Translations under genes and position numbers: made by a program | NCBI RefSeq assembly: GCF_002135415.1 | Contig: NZ_NEGJ01000008.1 | Location: 2-64,001 of the forward strand | Source of the DNA: Acinetobacter sp. ANC 3832 | Lineage (GTDB): Bacteria; Pseudomonadota; Gammaproteobacteria; Pseudomonadales; Moraxellaceae | Direction of reading: 5' to 3' | Length of the DNA stretch: 64,000 nt | In this document: positions 30,210 through 39,571 of the stretch, piece after piece | Position numbering within the stretch: position 1 is the first letter of the stretch | How the letters are laid out: the number at the start of each line of letters is the position of its first letter | Notes under the pieces: generated by a model | Told to the model about the DNA's origin: nothing | The model's database searches: none | What the model saw: only the letters and a program-made list of their open reading frames with translations

Positions 30210-30585
30210 TTTGCACTTACTCAGTTCACATAGACTGAGCTTTATCCTTAAATTTAGAAATATTCGTCCATATTTTTATCTATCAACTTCTACTTACATC
30301 AACAAATGAGAAATGAAAACTTATTTAAATAAGTATCTAGTATAAACACCCATAACCTCTTTATTCCTGCTCATTAAAAAAGAAATAAAAATGTTATATA
30401 GATCTCTTGCATAAGCCAGCTTTTAATCAGCATTTGCTCATACAGTGTTAGAGAAAATTATCTTTGATATTATCCGTCATCCCAACCTTCTCTCAAAAGG
30501 AGGAGAAACATTCAGCCTTAATCAAATGTCATTTCTGCTTATAAAATTTTCTTTATTTATCACTTTAGTAAGAAGTCTAAATTAT
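30210..30585. repeat. Intergenic region with two repeat-family members
   Basis: No gene is seen. TAGATCTCTTGCATAA at 30399-30414 belongs to the AGACCTCTTGCATAA-type repeat. At 30463-30526, on the minus strand, GATTAAGGCTGAATG is followed by GAGAAGGTTGGGATGA. This matches the intergenic repeats at 40120 and 47041 and is the reversed copy. Confidence 0.6.
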
Positions 30586-31458
30586 CTATTCATTATTATT
30601 TGATAGCTGATAAATAAATTGCTTCATTTCTTCCATATATTCACGATTATCATGATCCCATGGATGGAAGTTTGGACGGAAATAATCTAAATAGTTCGGC
30701 AATTGACGTCTAAGTACACCAATGTCACCTAGTGTATAGTTAAACGCTTTTTTCCAACTGAAAAGATCGGTTAGTTTATTTTCACCTTTCACAATCACCA
30801 GAAAAACTGGAATGACAAGTCCCCAAAATACGATGGTTGCAGCAACTAACCCAAAGCTACGCACAGCATAGGCATAAAGTCCATGTCCCATTGCATTGTT
30901 CCATACATCAAAAGCAACAGCTTTATGCTCAGTTTCTTCAAAGGCATGCCAACGCCAAATATTGGCATAATGCTCTTCTGCACCTTCAAAAACACGTGGG
31001 TCACGTAAAACTGAATCCGCGAGTAATGCCGTAAAATGTTCTAGTGCAATGGTGGCACTCAAAGCAAAATGATCGGGTAAATGCTTTTTAATCAGACCAA
31101 AAACATCCAATACAAAACGCTCAAACTTAGGCGCTATTGGCGAACGAGCAAATAATGCCTCATTGTAATCTTCATGCTCACGACCATGCATGGCTTCTTG
31201 CCCAATAAAAGCAGTCACGGCTTTTTGTAATTCAGGATCTGTGACTAAGTCACGATGAGCACGTACCGCATCAATAAAAAAGCGCTCACCGATAGGTAAA
31301 ACAATCGAAAAAGTATTTAGCAAAGCTGTAAAAGTAGGCCCTGCTTTATCATGCCAATTAGCAATTCGTTCCGCAGGTAATTTAAAGCGAATATCACGGC
31401 GTATCGGTAAAGTCTCGTGACGTACTGCCGACTTAGTGAATAATTTTAAAATTCCCAT
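30586..31458 (-). CDS. PF10118 metal-dependent hydrolase-like protein
   Basis: 290 residues of the family annotated as predicted metal-dependent hydrolase. It is a helical, ferritin-like array of acidic/His motifs: FIGQEAMHGREHEDYNEA, ALEHFTALLADSVL, WRWHAFEETEHKAVAFDV. The ExxH-type motifs suggest a di-metal oxidase or hydroxylase rather than a hydrolase. One hydrophobic segment (about 205-225) could be a membrane anchor. AGGGA precedes the ATG. It lies after the thiolase gene by 113 bp, probably in the beta-oxidation operon. Reaction unproven. Confidence 0.75.
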   Translation of the reverse strand: MGILKLFTKSAVRHETLPIRRDIRFKLPAERIANWHDKAGPTFTALLNTFSIVLPIGERFFIDAVRAHRDLVTDPELQKAVTAFIGQEAMHGREHEDYNEALFARSPIAPKFERFVLDVFGLIKKHLPDHFALSATIALEHFTALLADSVLRDPRVFEGAEEHYANIWRWHAFEETEHKAVAFDVWNNAMGHGLYAYAVRSFGLVAATIVFWGLVIPVFLVIVKGENKLTDLFSWKKAFNYTLGDIGVLRRQLPNYLDYFRPNFHPWDHDNREYMEEMKQFIYQLSNNNE

Positions 31459-31571
31459 GATACATCCCTGTATTTATTTGAATAGAATGATTGTTTTAAG
31501 GAAATTGTACTCTTCTGAATACAATTCCCTATATCATTTCGGCTCAATTACATGTCTGCAATGACCCTATT

Positions 31572-32753
31572 TTAATCTCTGCGGTACATGGTCACGACAC
31601 AAGCACCACCTAAACCAAGATTATGCTGCAATGCAATCCTTGCATTGGCAACCTGGCGATTTCCTGCTGTACCTCTTAATTGCCAGACCAGTTCAGTACA
31701 TTGTGCTAAACCCGTTGCACCCAATGGATGCCCTTTAGACAATAAACCACCTGATGGATTGGTGACATATTTCCCACCATAGGTATTATCTGCATCCCAA
31801 ATGAATTTTTCAGCTTCACCTTCAGGACATAAACCTAAGCCCTCATAAGTGAGTAGCTCATTGGCTGTAAAACAGTCATGTAGCTCAATCACATCCACAT
31901 CTTCCACACCAATGCCTGCTGCTTCATACACTTGCTTTGCCGCTTGTTTGGTCATGTCATAACCGACCATTTTAATCATGCTCTGTTCATCAAAACTACT
32001 GGCATAATCAGTCGTCATAGACTGTGCCGCAATATATACAGGGTTAGAAATTCCATGCTTTTTGGCAAACTCATCTGAACATAAAATCGCTGCACCTGCA
32101 CCACAGGTGGGTGGGCAACATTGAAAGCGAGTAAGTGGATCAAATACATCAGCCGAAGCCATAATTTCGTCTAAAGACAGTACTTGTCCAAACAATGCAT
32201 ACGGATTTTGACTAGCATGCTTACGTGCTTTTACTGCAATTTGTCCAAAAGTTTCTTTTTTAGTGCCGTGCAACCAACGGTATTCACGTCCTGCACCACC
32301 AAACATTTGTGCAGCAGGAGGTGCTGCATTAAAACCTTGTACATCCAACATCACCTGTGCATGCTTCCCCATTGGTGGCTCACGATCGTTAAACTTTGCA
32401 CCCAATGCTCCTTTTTCCATCTTTTCAAAGCCGAGTGCCAAGACACACTCAGCCAAACCACCTTCAATCGCTTGACGTGCTAAATACAAAGCACTTGAGC
32501 CTGTAGAGCAGTTATTATTGACATTGACGATTGGAATCCCTGTCAACCCCAACTCATATGCTGCACGCTGTCCACAGGTAGAATCGCCATAGACATAGCC
32601 CGCGAATAATTGTTCCACTTCACTATAATGAATACCTGCATCTTTCAGTGCATTTTGACCTGCTTCTTTTGCCATTTCATAATATTCAGGACTTGAACCC
32701 GGTTTAGCAAACTTGGTCATGCCGACACCAATTACATTGACACGTCTTTTCAT
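31572..32753 (-). CDS. SCPx-type thiolase (lipid-transfer-like acyl-CoA thiolase)
   Basis: About 393 residues from ATG 32753 (AAGGA 7 nt upstream); an ATG at 32786 lacks a ribosome site and lies in a hairpin repeat. It has the nonspecific lipid-transfer/SCPx thiolase pattern: nucleophile Cys in [26 protein letters not shown], and KGHPLGATG. In animals SCPx thiolase cleaves 3-oxoacyl-CoAs of branched chains and bile-acid precursors. It pairs here with an MFE-2-like protein next door, so a branched or cyclic acyl chain is the likely substrate class. Confidence 0.87.
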   Translation of the reverse strand: MKRRVNVIGVGMTKFAKPGSSPEYYEMAKEAGQNALKDAGIHYSEVEQLFAGYVYGDSTCGQRAAYELGLTGIPIVNVNNNCSTGSSALYLARQAIEGGLAECVLALGFEKMEKGALGAKFNDREPPMGKHAQVMLDVQGFNAAPPAAQMFGGAGREYRWLHGTKKETFGQIAVKARKHASQNPYALFGQVLSLDEIMASADVFDPLTRFQCCPPTCGAGAAILCSDEFAKKHGISNPVYIAAQSMTTDYASSFDEQSMIKMVGYDMTKQAAKQVYEAAGIGVEDVDVIELHDCFTANELLTYEGLGLCPEGEAEKFIWDADNTYGGKYVTNPSGGLLSKGHPLGATGLAQCTELVWQLRGTAGNRQVANARIALQHNLGLGGACVVTMYRRD

Positions 32754-32780
32754 TTTATTTTCCTTATTCTTTATAGAGTT

Positions 32781-32825
32781 GGACATCTTGTATTCATGCT
32801 CACAAGCGCTTTAAACAAGATGTCC
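32781..32825. repeat. Hairpin repeat copy 2 inside the operon
   Basis: GGACATCTTGT (32781-32791) is exactly complementary to ACAAGATGTCC (32815-32825), with ACAAGCGCTTTA in the loop as in the hairpin at 29481. It lies between the MFE-2-like gene and the thiolase gene. It may set transcript processing or partial termination between them. Confidence 0.6.
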
Positions 32826-32843
32826 ATTAAATGCTAATGCTAT

Positions 32844-35800
32844 TTATACCAAGCCATTCAGAAACTGCATTTGATGTACCAGTTGAATATCACCATCAAC
32901 TGTTAAATCACCATGTTGATACAAGTCACGCACTGTTCGCTGTCCAGTCACGAGTTCCGATAAATGCTCATCACTAATAGCTAATGTGACATTGGCTTGA
33001 GCATTTTGCCCTTGCTGTACACTGCCCTGACTTAAATCTACGATCCATTCAGCATTTGGCTCACTAATATTGAATTGATAAACATGTGCCGTATTACTTT
33101 CACCATTCAAGCGTTGTTGCAATGCTTTAAAAATGGCTTCTGATTTAGCTATACGTGGCGTTGAACTTGCAGTCGATGCTAGAGGTGCTATATTGCCTGA
33201 AGCCAATCGTTGGTCACGTGCTTGATCAATCAGTTTTTTGTCCATATCTTGCAAAACAGCCAGTTTATTAGATGCCATGACATTGCCACTAATTTTCAAC
33301 TGACCGCCAAAAAAGAGTTTTTGAACTTCGCCAATATCTCCACCAAATACCGTTTCAACATGTGCTTCATCCATTGCCAAAGTCACATCAGGGTTAGTAG
33401 TTTCACCAGCACCTGCACTCCCTTGCCCATTTTTCAAATCAATAAACCAGCTTGAATCTGGATTCGTTAATTTAAACTGGAATGTGGTTTTAACTTTATC
33501 CACGATACCTGTGGTGCTTTGAATATGTTGATTCACACCTGTAAAGACATCCGTCAAGGTAATTTCTTTGCTTTGTTGTCGTTGTGATGACTGTTCCGAA
33601 GATGACGATGTACTGATAGCCCCACTACTGGCAACACGTTGATCACGAGCCTGATCAATCAGCTTTTTGTCCATATCCTGCAAAACAGCCAGTTTATTGG
33701 ATGCCATGACGTTACCACTGATTTTAAGCTGACCACCAAAGAATAGTTTTTGGACTTCGCCAATATCTCCACCAAATACCGTTTCAACATGTGCTTCATC
33801 CATTTGTAAAGTCACATCAGGATTAGTAATTTCACCTGCGCCTGCACTGCCTTGTCCATTTTTCAAATCTATAAACCAAATTGAATCTGGGTTATTTAAT
33901 TTAAACTGGAATGTGGTTTTAACTTTATCCACAATACCTGCGGTGCTTTGGATATGCTGATTTACTGCTGTAAATACATCCGCCAAAGTGATTTCAGTGT
34001 TTTGAACCGAAGAAGAGGTTTGCTGTGCTGTAACAGGCGCAGCTGTTTCAGCCTGTGGTTTTACTTTAGCCGATGGAATTTCTTTATATAGCTCAATCGC
34101 AGCGTTTTTAATCACAACTTCATTGCGTTCTTTCACTGAAGTTTCAAAAATAATGCGTGTATCTGACTCTTTCCACATTTTAGTAATTAAGGTTTCACCA
34201 GGGAAAACTGTTTTGGCAAAACGTACTTTAATACTCTTAAAATAACGACCATCATTATTACTGAATGCTTTAATCACATGGCGTCCGCAATAACCAAAAG
34301 TACATAAGCCATGCAAAATTGGGCGATCATAACCAAATGCTTTAGCAAATGCAGGGTCGGCATGTAAGGGATTCCAGTCTCCTGACAAGCGATAAAGTAA
34401 GGTTTGATTCACATCTGTTTTTTCTTCAATGATGGCATCCGGTTCACGCGCAGGTGGTACATTAATATCTGCACTTGGCCCACGATCACCACCCCAGCCG
34501 CCTGCACCTTTTACGAACGAGGTCATTTCGTTATAGATGATTTCTTCACCTGTTTCATCTTTAGAAGAAATAGCAAAAGTTACGACTGCATTTGGATCTT
34601 TATCATAGGCATTTTTTAAAGTAAAGGTATGATGAAGCTTGGCATGTGCAGGTAAAGGACGCTTAATTTCAGTATATTGCTCACCATGTAACAAGCGATC
34701 AAAGCCAAAATTCATTCCGGGTAAACCACCGCCACCTTGTTTTGCCATGGTCAGCATAGCATTAATTTGTGGCATCACTCCATAGGTTGGAAAGGCTTGA
34801 AACTCGCCACCCAACTCATACACATAAGCAAGTTCCTGAGCATCCATTGGATCGCGTGCAGCACCAATGCCTAGCGCATATAAAGCCAGATCACGCTCAT
34901 CATAAGATGACTCCAACTCAAGTTTAGATTTCGATGCAAGATCTAAATCTATGAACTCATTACCACCTAAGTTAGGATGGTTAATTCCATCAAGAATTGG
35001 CGTAAATGATTCAGTGGTTGAGGTTGGATGCGTTGCATCTGTGAAATCTGTAATTTTGTCCCAATGACGAGCAACATCATCAATATTAAAAGGTCGTTTA
35101 TTTGGAAAAATATAGCCCTCGGTACGCTCCCAACGCAGTTTTGCAATAAAGCCTGCACCGACTTCAAATAAACCTTTGGTTTCTTTACAGTCCTCATGAG
35201 CAAGCCATGCAACCAATGGACTAACGGCTTCGGGTTGTAATTTTTCTAGCAACTCAGGGGGCATAATCGTTTCAGTTAAACGGGAAGCGGCTAAAGGTGC
35301 AATAGTATTCACTAAAATGTTTTTACTACGGCCTTCTTCAGCTAAACAGTTGGCTAAACCAAGAATCCCAAGTTTAGCAGCACAATAATTTGCCTGACCA
35401 AAATTGCCATAAATCCCAGCAGCAGATGTGGTCATAATGATACGACCATAGCCTTTTTCACGCATGATGGGCCAAGCCGCCTGAGATACACTTTTTGTGC
35501 CATTTAAATGCACACGCATGATCAAGTCCCAATCATCCTGTGTCATTTTTATAAAGCTAACATCACGCAGAATCCCTGCGTTATTAATTACAATATCAAC
35601 CGTTCCAAAATGATCGACTGCTGTTTTAACAATTGCTTCACCATTTTCAACTGAATCATAATTGGCAACGGCTTCGCCACCCAATGCTTTAATTTCATCA
35701 ACTACTTTATCCGCTGCGGATGAGGACTTTCCCGAACCGTGCGCACCACCGCCCAAGTCATTTACCACGACTTTACAACCACGTGCAGCCAAGGTCAGTG

Positions 35801-35873
35801 CATGTTGACGACCTAAGCCACCTCCCGCACCTGTAACAATCGCAACGCGACCTTTAAAATCTAACTCTGACAT
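32844..35873 (-). CDS. MFE-2-like multifunctional enzyme: SDR dehydrogenase + MaoC hydratase + three SCP2 domains
   Basis: 1009 residues. The SDR domain (about 1-300) has TGAGGGLGRQHALTLAARG, the catalytic Ser region TTSAAGIYG and YCAAK. The double hot-dog MaoC hydratase (about 315-610) has the hydratase-2 motif YRLSGDWNPLHADPAFAKAF and HGLCTFGYCGRH. Three SCP2 domains follow at about 627-749, 770-893 and 908-1009. This is the eukaryotic peroxisomal MFE-2 (HSD17B4) order, which normally has one SCP2. It should hydrate 2-enoyl-CoA and oxidise the (R)-3-hydroxyacyl-CoA. It lies upstream of the SCPx thiolase and downstream of an acyl-CoA dehydrogenase. The first two SCP2 domains are nearly identical, so the duplication looks recent. 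Confidence 0.9.
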   Translation of the reverse strand: MSELDFKGRVAIVTGAGGGLGRQHALTLAARGCKVVVNDLGGGAHGSGKSSSAADKVVDEIKALGGEAVANYDSVENGEAIVKTAVDHFGTVDIVINNAGILRDVSFIKMTQDDWDLIMRVHLNGTKSVSQAAWPIMREKGYGRIIMTTSAAGIYGNFGQANYCAAKLGILGLANCLAEEGRSKNILVNTIAPLAASRLTETIMPPELLEKLQPEAVSPLVAWLAHEDCKETKGLFEVGAGFIAKLRWERTEGYIFPNKRPFNIDDVARHWDKITDFTDATHPTSTTESFTPILDGINHPNLGGNEFIDLDLASKSKLELESSYDERDLALYALGIGAARDPMDAQELAYVYELGGEFQAFPTYGVMPQINAMLTMAKQGGGGLPGMNFGFDRLLHGEQYTEIKRPLPAHAKLHHTFTLKNAYDKDPNAVVTFAISSKDETGEEIIYNEMTSFVKGAGGWGGDRGPSADINVPPAREPDAIIEEKTDVNQTLLYRLSGDWNPLHADPAFAKAFGYDRPILHGLCTFGYCGRHVIKAFSNNDGRYFKSIKVRFAKTVFPGETLITKMWKESDTRIIFETSVKERNEVVIKNAAIELYKEIPSAKVKPQAETAAPVTAQQTSSSVQNTEITLADVFTAVNQHIQSTAGIVDKVKTTFQFKLNNPDSIWFIDLKNGQGSAGAGEITNPDVTLQMDEAHVETVFGGDIGEVQKLFFGGQLKISGNVMASNKLAVLQDMDKKLIDQARDQRVASSGAISTSSSSEQSSQRQQSKEITLTDVFTGVNQHIQSTTGIVDKVKTTFQFKLTNPDSSWFIDLKNGQGSAGAGETTNPDVTLAMDEAHVETVFGGDIGEVQKLFFGGQLKISGNVMASNKLAVLQDMDKKLIDQARDQRLASGNIAPLASTASSTPRIAKSEAIFKALQQRLNGESNTAHVYQFNISEPNAEWIVDLSQGSVQQGQNAQANVTLAISDEHLSELVTGQRTVRDLYQHGDLTVDGDIQLVHQMQFLNGLV
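33190..33995 (-). repeat. In-frame tandem duplication of an SCP2 domain
   Basis: Units at about 33626-33995 and 33190-33566, offset 429 bp, share long identical protein stretches: GIVDKVKTTFQFKL, WFIDLKNGQGSAGAGE, VETVFGGDIGEVQKLFFGGQ and KISGNVMASNKLAVLQDMDK. A Ser/Gln-rich linker (about 20 residues) joins them. The third SCP2 domain (32850-33150) is divergent. Confidence 0.9.
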
Positions 35874-35937
35874 TTTTATAACCTTTAATTTTTAATATAC
35901 TTTTATTTGCTTCATGTAATTTTTTATTGATAACTTT

Positions 35938-37113
35938 TTAAATTGTTCTTGAAATCAATTCCTTCATGATTTCATTGGTTCCGCCATAAATACGGTTTGG
36001 ACGAATATCTAAATATGCACGTGCAATTGGATATTCAAGCATATAGCCATAACCGCCATGCAGTTGTAGACACTCATCTACAACTTTTGAAGCTAGATCT
36101 GAAACCCAGTATTTAGCCGCACATGCCGCTTCAACAGAAAGTTCTTGCTTCAGTACCAATGCCATACATTGGTCTACAAAAACTCGAGCAATTTGTACTT
36201 CTGAACGCATTTCTGCAAGTTTAAAACGGGTATTTTGAAATGCTGAAATGGGTTTACCAAATGCTTTACGTTGTTTTACATATTCAACTGTGGTTGCCAG
36301 TGCACCTTCTGCGCCTGCAATACAAATAATGCCTATCATCATGCGTTCCCAAGCCAACTCTTTCATGAGCATAATGAAGCCCATGCCATCCATACCCAAT
36401 AAATTCGATTTTGGAATACGAACATCATTAAAGAAAAGTTCACAGGTATCTTGCCCATGTAGACCGACTTTTTTAAGTGGCTTGCCTTTACTAAAACCAG
36501 CTCGACTGGCTTCCATAATCAGGAGTGAAACATTCTGTGCCGCATTTTCACTACTACCCGTTTTCACAGCAACGACAACCATGTCACACATATAACCATT
36601 GGTAATAAAGATTTTTGAACCATTCACAATATAGTCATCACCATCTTCAATGGCAGTCGTTCGAATGGCTTGTAAATCAGAACCTGTTCCCGGTTCAGTC
36701 ATAGCAATTGCACCAATTACTTCACCTGTTGCCATTTTTGGCAACCATGCCTGTTTTTGTTCTTCATTGCCAAAGTTATTGATATAATTGGCAACAATAT
36801 CTGAATGTAGAGCAAAACCATATGCAGAATCACCAACACGTGCTTGTTCTTCCATTAAGATCATCGAATAAAGACGATCCACACCTGAGCCGCCATATTC
36901 TTCAGGTATAGTGCAACACAATAAACCTAACTCACCTGCTCGATTCCACAAATTTCGATCCAAATGTTGCTGTTCTGCCCATTTTTCATGAAATGGTGCA
37001 ATTTCTGTTTCAAAAAAACGCCGTGCGGTTTGTCTAAATTGCTCATGATCTGCATTAAACAGTGTACGTGGCATCATTGGTGGTACTGGCTGAGGGACAT
37101 GGATTGCAGTCAT
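35938..37113 (-). CDS. Acyl-CoA dehydrogenase, LCAD/IVD-like
   Basis: 391-residue flavoprotein that makes the 2-enoyl-CoA. Family motifs are IPEEYGGSGVDRLYS, AIAMTEPGTGSDLQAI (FAD) and DECLQLHGGYGYMLEYPIAR. The usual C-terminal catalytic Glu position is Gly377 (IYGGTNEI), while Glu256 (AWERMMIG) matches the helix-G base used by long-chain and isovaleryl-CoA dehydrogenases. It lies 64 bp upstream of the MFE-2-like gene on the same strand, giving the first step of that beta-oxidation route. The exact chain is unknown. Confidence 0.87.
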   Translation of the reverse strand: MTAIHVPQPVPPMMPRTLFNADHEQFRQTARRFFETEIAPFHEKWAEQQHLDRNLWNRAGELGLLCCTIPEEYGGSGVDRLYSMILMEEQARVGDSAYGFALHSDIVANYINNFGNEEQKQAWLPKMATGEVIGAIAMTEPGTGSDLQAIRTTAIEDGDDYIVNGSKIFITNGYMCDMVVVAVKTGSSENAAQNVSLLIMEASRAGFSKGKPLKKVGLHGQDTCELFFNDVRIPKSNLLGMDGMGFIMLMKELAWERMMIGIICIAGAEGALATTVEYVKQRKAFGKPISAFQNTRFKLAEMRSEVQIARVFVDQCMALVLKQELSVEAACAAKYWVSDLASKVVDECLQLHGGYGYMLEYPIARAYLDIRPNRIYGGTNEIMKELISRTI

Positions 37114-37457
37114 GATTGATTCCTATTCGAGTTTTGCTTTATTTTTTATTTAGATTTGATCATTGTAAATTTTCAAACTTACAATACGGTCGTACAACTT
37201 CTTTGTTTTAATATTTGTGTGATTAATGGTCAATTGTAAAAAAGATGCTTTTAAAATTCGTCTTGAGTGTTTTTGCCAAGCGTACTGACTTATGCAAGAG
37301 GTTCAATGAATCAAGAACGATCCATAAAAATAAAGTAGAGCATTTTATTAGTTTAGATATCTTATTATTTTTATTATAATTTAAGGTTTTTCTTGAGCGA
37401 AATGAATAACCTTGTCTCATTACAATACAAGGCTATTCAAAAAGGATAAATACAACT
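37114..37457. other. Intergenic region
   Basis: AT-rich and without a convincing gene. ACTTATGCAAGAGGTTCAAT (37288-37307) is a reversed member of the CTCTTGCATAA-type repeat family. The promoter of the acyl-CoA dehydrogenase operon is probably near 37130-37200, where AATACGGTCGTACAAC lies, but I cannot fix it. Confidence 0.4.
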
Positions 37458-38891
37458 CTATGCTTTAAATTTAATTAAAAATTTAAGCATTCGATCTGCT
37501 AAATTTCCATAAGGTGGTGCAAGAAATTTCATACTTGAGAAACCTGTTTGATAAAAAACGGGTCTTAATTTAGAGAAAGTGAGAAATCCTTCATAACCAT
37601 GATAATGCCCCATTCCACTTGCACCTACGCCACCAAAAGGCAAATCATGTTGTCCCACATGAAACAGTGCATCATTCACACAAACACCACCCGACATAAT
37701 ATGTTCAAGATAAAAGTTCACGAGCGATTCATTATTACTAAAAGGATACAGTGCAAGCGGTCGATCACGTTGTGCCACATAATCCACAATTTGTTGCGGT
37801 TCGTTATACGTCTTAACCATTAAAATCGGACCAAATGTTTCACGGCTATCTACTTGCATTTGATCATTGCTGTTGATAACTAAAGTCACAGGAAATTTAC
37901 GATTTACTGCATCTGCTTGTTGATCATTTAAGTTAATCAATGTTGCGCCTTTTTGCTCAGCATCAGTCAAACACTCAATTAAACGCTCAAAAGCACGTTG
38001 ATCAATAATTGAGGTGTAATCTTTATTCTGAATATCTGGGACATGAGCTTTCACCCAACTCTTTGCATGTTCAATAAAACTTTCTAACTGTGATTCATGC
38101 ACGAATAAATAATCGACATTGGTACAAATTTGTCCTGCATTAAATTGTTTTACAAACAGAATTCGTTCTACCGCTTTTTCCATAGAATATTCAGGATCAA
38201 TAATGGCAGGCGATTTTCCGCCAAGCTCTAAAGTTACAGGTGTTAAATTCTCAGCAGCGGCAGCCATGACTTTACGACCTGTTGCACCTGAACCTGTAAA
38301 CATAATATGGTCAAAAGACAGTCTAGAAAATGCGATCCCCACAGTTCCAGTTTCCTCAAAAATTTGCAATTTTTCTTCAGAGAAATATTTTGGTAAAAGC
38401 TGAATTAGTAAGCTTGATAAATGTCGTGAATTTTCAGACATTTTCACCATTGCTTTGTTACCCGCAGCAAATACAGCAGAGAGTTGAGAAAATGTTAAAT
38501 TAATAGGAAAATTCCAAGGCGTAATTAAACCAATAATTCCGAGTGGCTGTGGAATCACACGATTTTTAGCACCAAAATACATACTATAATCAACTTTACG
38601 CTTCTGCATTTTCATCCATTTTTTTAAATGCTTTAAGCTACTGTTGATATCATCTGTCACGGTGATAATTTCAGCCAACATTGTTTCATGTACTGAGCGA
38701 TTGCCATAATCTTGATTAACAGCTTGAATCAATGCATCACGATTTTCATTAATGAGTGCTTTTAAATTGAGTAAATGTTTACGCCGTTCATCATACGTTT
38801 CTATACCATGTTGATGAATATAGGCTCTTTGCTTTTGCATACATTCTAATAAATGTTGCTCAATCAGACTACTATCCATACCTTCTTGCAT
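37458..38891 (-). CDS. Aldehyde dehydrogenase, coniferyl-aldehyde/fatty-aldehyde class
   Basis: 477-residue class-3-like ALDH. It shows PLGIIGLITPWNFPINLTFS, FTGSGATGRKVMAAAAE, the Glu in TLELGGKSPAI and the catalytic Cys in FNAGQICTNVDYLF. The C-terminal hydrophobic tail (about residues 440-477) recalls membrane-bound fatty aldehyde dehydrogenases. Annotated homologues are called coniferyl aldehyde dehydrogenase. Its place before the beta-oxidation operon suggests it delivers the acid from an aldehyde, but the 344-bp gap allows independent expression. Confidence 0.82.
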   Translation of the reverse strand: MQEGMDSSLIEQHLLECMQKQRAYIHQHGIETYDERRKHLLNLKALINENRDALIQAVNQDYGNRSVHETMLAEIITVTDDINSSLKHLKKWMKMQKRKVDYSMYFGAKNRVIPQPLGIIGLITPWNFPINLTFSQLSAVFAAGNKAMVKMSENSRHLSSLLIQLLPKYFSEEKLQIFEETGTVGIAFSRLSFDHIMFTGSGATGRKVMAAAAENLTPVTLELGGKSPAIIDPEYSMEKAVERILFVKQFNAGQICTNVDYLFVHESQLESFIEHAKSWVKAHVPDIQNKDYTSIIDQRAFERLIECLTDAEQKGATLINLNDQQADAVNRKFPVTLVINSNDQMQVDSRETFGPILMVKTYNEPQQIVDYVAQRDRPLALYPFSNNESLVNFYLEHIMSGGVCVNDALFHVGQHDLPFGGVGASGMGHYHGYEGFLTFSKLRPVFYQTGFSSMKFLAPPYGNLADRMLKFLIKFKA

Positions 38892-39246
38892 ACAAATTCC
38901 CTATTTAAAAATCATTGTAGAATTAATTTTTTGAATGAATGATCAATGACTTTATAGTAAGCCTGTTAGAGCAAGATTTAAAAGATATTTTTTTCCGCCG
39001 ATCTAAAAAATAAGATGAATTTATACTGTTTTCTTTGACCATTAAAAGAGTAAAACCCAGAAAATATCTATACTAATATAAGCATATACTGTTTAAAAAT
39101 TATGATTTTTTTCAATAAATAATGCTATTTATATAACAGATTGGATAAATTTTTACAATCTGTTATATTTTTTTAGTATAGTTTTGTACCTACCGTATAT
39201 ACCATTTACCTTGCATAATCAGCTTATCTTAAACACTTCGAGATTT
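38892..39246 (+). ncRNA. Orphan terminator with possible upstream promoter (candidate small RNA)
   Basis: ATATAACAGATTG (39131-39143) is perfectly complementary to CAATCTGTTATAT (39156-39168) and runs into TTTTTT on the plus strand. No plus-strand gene precedes it. A promoter-like pair TTGAAT (38931-38936) and TATAGT (38953-38958), 16 bp apart, would start an RNA of about 210 nt ending there. It could instead be an attenuator of the small gene at 39247. No known RNA family was recognised. Confidence 0.35.
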
Positions 39247-39411
39247 ATGATGAGTGATTATCCAAGCCCTAAAAAACCACAACGCTATGCAGATAGTTCT
39301 ATTTCAGATAAAGCTTTTAAACGTGGCATACTGTGGTTTTTGCTTTATTGCTCATTATTCTGTAGCGGTGTAATTTTTGCTGTAGGCGCAGATCTTACAT
39401 ATATCCCTTAA
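39247..39411 (+). CDS. Small single-span membrane protein, hypothetical
   Basis: 54 residues: a polar N-terminus (SDYPSPKKPQRYADSSISDK) and one hydrophobic helix (GILWFLLYCSLFCSGVIFAV). ATG 39247 or 39250 can start it; no strong ribosome site is visible. The Pro/Lys-rich head plus a clean membrane helix is unlike a chance frame, but no family is recognised. Confidence 0.5.
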   Translation: MMSDYPSPKKPQRYADSSISDKAFKRGILWFLLYCSLFCSGVIFAVGADLTYIP

Positions 39412-39571
39412 GCACTTAAAATGATGTTTATTTATTTTTATTGGTATTACTTTTTGTCCTACATATTAAAATTGAGATGAGAAATTTTCAAAGTTTAATT
39501 TAGGAAATTCCTTTGCAAGCCAATGCTTCAATAAAGTCATGTCATTCTCTTCCCTTGAATATGGTTTAATC

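Noticed and set aside
33190..33995. Long direct repeats considered as a mobile or CRISPR-like array
   Set aside because: They are in-frame copies of an SCP2 domain inside one gene; there are only two, and they have no spacers.
37223..37420. 65-codon minus-strand frame between two genes
   Set aside because: Covers an intergenic repeat, has no ribosome site, and reads as low-complexity AT-rich sequence.
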